From Halanaerobiales bacterium (lineage in GTDB: Bacteria > Bacillota_F > Halanaerobiia > Halanaerobiales > DTU029): DNA of 6,144 nt. Both the position numbers and the translations under genes were made by a program. How positions within the stretch are numbered: position 1 is the stretch's first letter; the number at the start of each line of letters is the position of its first letter. Of the stretch, positions 5,302 through 6,144 are shown in pieces. Below the pieces are notes generated by a model. It was given only the letters and a program-made list of their open reading frames with translations, made no database searches and was not told the origin of the DNA. The stretch is taken from the NCBI GenBank assembly GCA_016278415.1, contig JADQBV010000153.1, forward strand, positions 1 through 6,144. The letters are read 5' to 3'.

Positions 5302-6144
5302 CTATTTTATTATCTGATAATACGGATATCCATTACCATTAGATATATAAGACATGTTAATCCTAACATTGTATTCTAGTGAATCATTTTCTACTTCTCC
5401 ATAAAAATCTCCACCATCAACTATTCCATTATCATTTCCATCAAACCAGGCAATAATATACTGAGCATTTGAATTTACCTTAGTTAGACCAAATGAATTA
5501 TTATCACTGGCTTTACTAATATTACTTTTCACGTAAAGTGTAGAAGCCTCTTTATCGGCAGCAAAGACAAATGGATTACTAATCTTTTTATTGATAAGAG
5601 CAGCATAGGCATCCACTAATCCGTATCCATAATAATCGTCTTCGCCGTAATCGCCAAGATCAATCGCAGTGTTGATTAAACGGCTACGTAACTCTTCTGG
5701 GGTATTTATACCTGAAGCTACTAATAAGGCTGCTAATCCACTAACATGTGGTGTGGCCATGGAAGTACCTATCATACCATTATAATCTGAAATAGTACTA
5801 CCATCTTTATAATAACCCCAGGTGCTTATTATCGACTCACCATAGTCACCACCAGGAGCCACAACATCAACTTCTGGCCCGTAATTAGAATATGCTGTCT
5901 TAATGTTCTTCCGGCCAACTGCACCTACAGCGATAGTCTCTGGATAGGCTGCTGGATAATAGACTGTTGAGCCTTCATTTCCAGTAGCTGCAATGATGGT
6001 TATACCCTCGGCAACTGCATCTTTAACTGCTTCATGTTGGTAGTAACTACTGTGATTACCACCAAAACTCATATTAATGATATCGACTCCTTGATCTATA
6101 GCATAATAGATACCTTCAGCTATATCCCAACTTGTTCCACCTGT
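5302..6144 (-). CDS. Subtilisin-family (S8) serine protease, C-terminal part
   Basis: The open frame continues to the right edge, so 280 C-terminal codons are visible and the 5' end is missing. Numbering from the edge, IAEGIYYAIDQGVDIINMSFGG (about 8-29) is the subtilase helix and strand before the oxyanion region; AATGNEG at 53-59 supplies the oxyanion-hole Asn56; GTSMATPHVSGLAAL at 126-140 carries the catalytic Ser128 (codon 5761-5763). The catalytic Asp and His lie outside the window. The helix ending in GYGLVDAYAAL (173-183) closes the catalytic domain. An appended C-terminal beta domain of about 90 residues follows, with DGNDNGIVDGGD at 235-246, a Ca2+-loop-like motif after IIAWF. Secretion is likely for the family but the signal region is not visible. 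The internal Met at 6072 is not the start: upstream residues match the family. The product degrades proteins; substrate unknown. No convincing terminator follows. Confidence 0.93.
   Translation of the reverse strand, partial: TGGTSWDIAEGIYYAIDQGVDIINMSFGGNHSSYYQHEAVKDAVAEGITIIAATGNEGSTVYYPAAYPETIAVGAVGRKNIKTAYSNYGPEVDVVAPGGDYGESIISTWGYYKDGSTISDYNGMIGTSMATPHVSGLAALLVASGINTPEELRSRLINTAIDLGDYGEDDYYGYGLVDAYAALINKKISNPFVFAADKEASTLYVKSNISKASDNNSFGLTKVNSNAQYIIAWFDGNDNGIVDGGDFYGEVENDSLEYNVRINMSYISNGNGYPYYQIIK

Overview
The window is AT-rich, and every gene I can support lies on the minus strand. It looks like a chromosomal segment of a low-GC, Gram-positive, endospore-forming anaerobe (Clostridia or Halanaerobiia type; this placement is inference). 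The evidence is a partial alpha/beta-type small acid-soluble spore protein (SASP) at the left edge, purine-rich G-heavy ribosome binding sites, codons biased to A/T, and a candidate sigma-H promoter in front of a histidine kinase gene.

In the direction of transcription (right to left) the layout is: (1) 5302-6144, the C-terminal part of a subtilisin-family (S8) serine protease whose 5' end is outside the window; (2) 5079-5301, an intergenic stretch with a well-formed sigma-A-type promoter and an approximately 150-nt leader containing inverted repeats; (3) 4722-5078, a small stand-alone ParB/sulfiredoxin-fold protein with a DGHHR motif, followed by a hairpin terminator at 4644-4677; (4) 4500-4643, a regulatory stretch with the candidate sigma-H promoter and a tandem 9-bp repeat; (5) 2901-4499, a soluble two-PAS sensor histidine kinase with no response regulator beside it; (6) 858-2801, a cytoplasmic type I pullulanase, 98 nt uninterrupted gap after the kinase except for its RBS; (7) 232-771, a short membrane-anchored coiled-coil protein of unknown function with an Asn/Thr-only low-complexity tail; (8) 1-133, the start of the SASP gene.

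The most informative point is the kinase. It is soluble, has PAS domains, has no partner regulator, and is preceded by a sequence matching the Bacillus sigma-H consensus at both elements with the right spacing. That combination is what is known for phosphorelay sporulation kinases such as KinA, so a role in feeding phosphate to Spo0F or Spo0A is a reasonable hypothesis. Pullulanase and a spore protein nearby fit a picture of reserve-glucan use and sporulation, but adjacency alone does not prove a functional unit. I see no mobile element, CRISPR array, tRNA or rRNA, and no clear previously undescribed multi-gene system.
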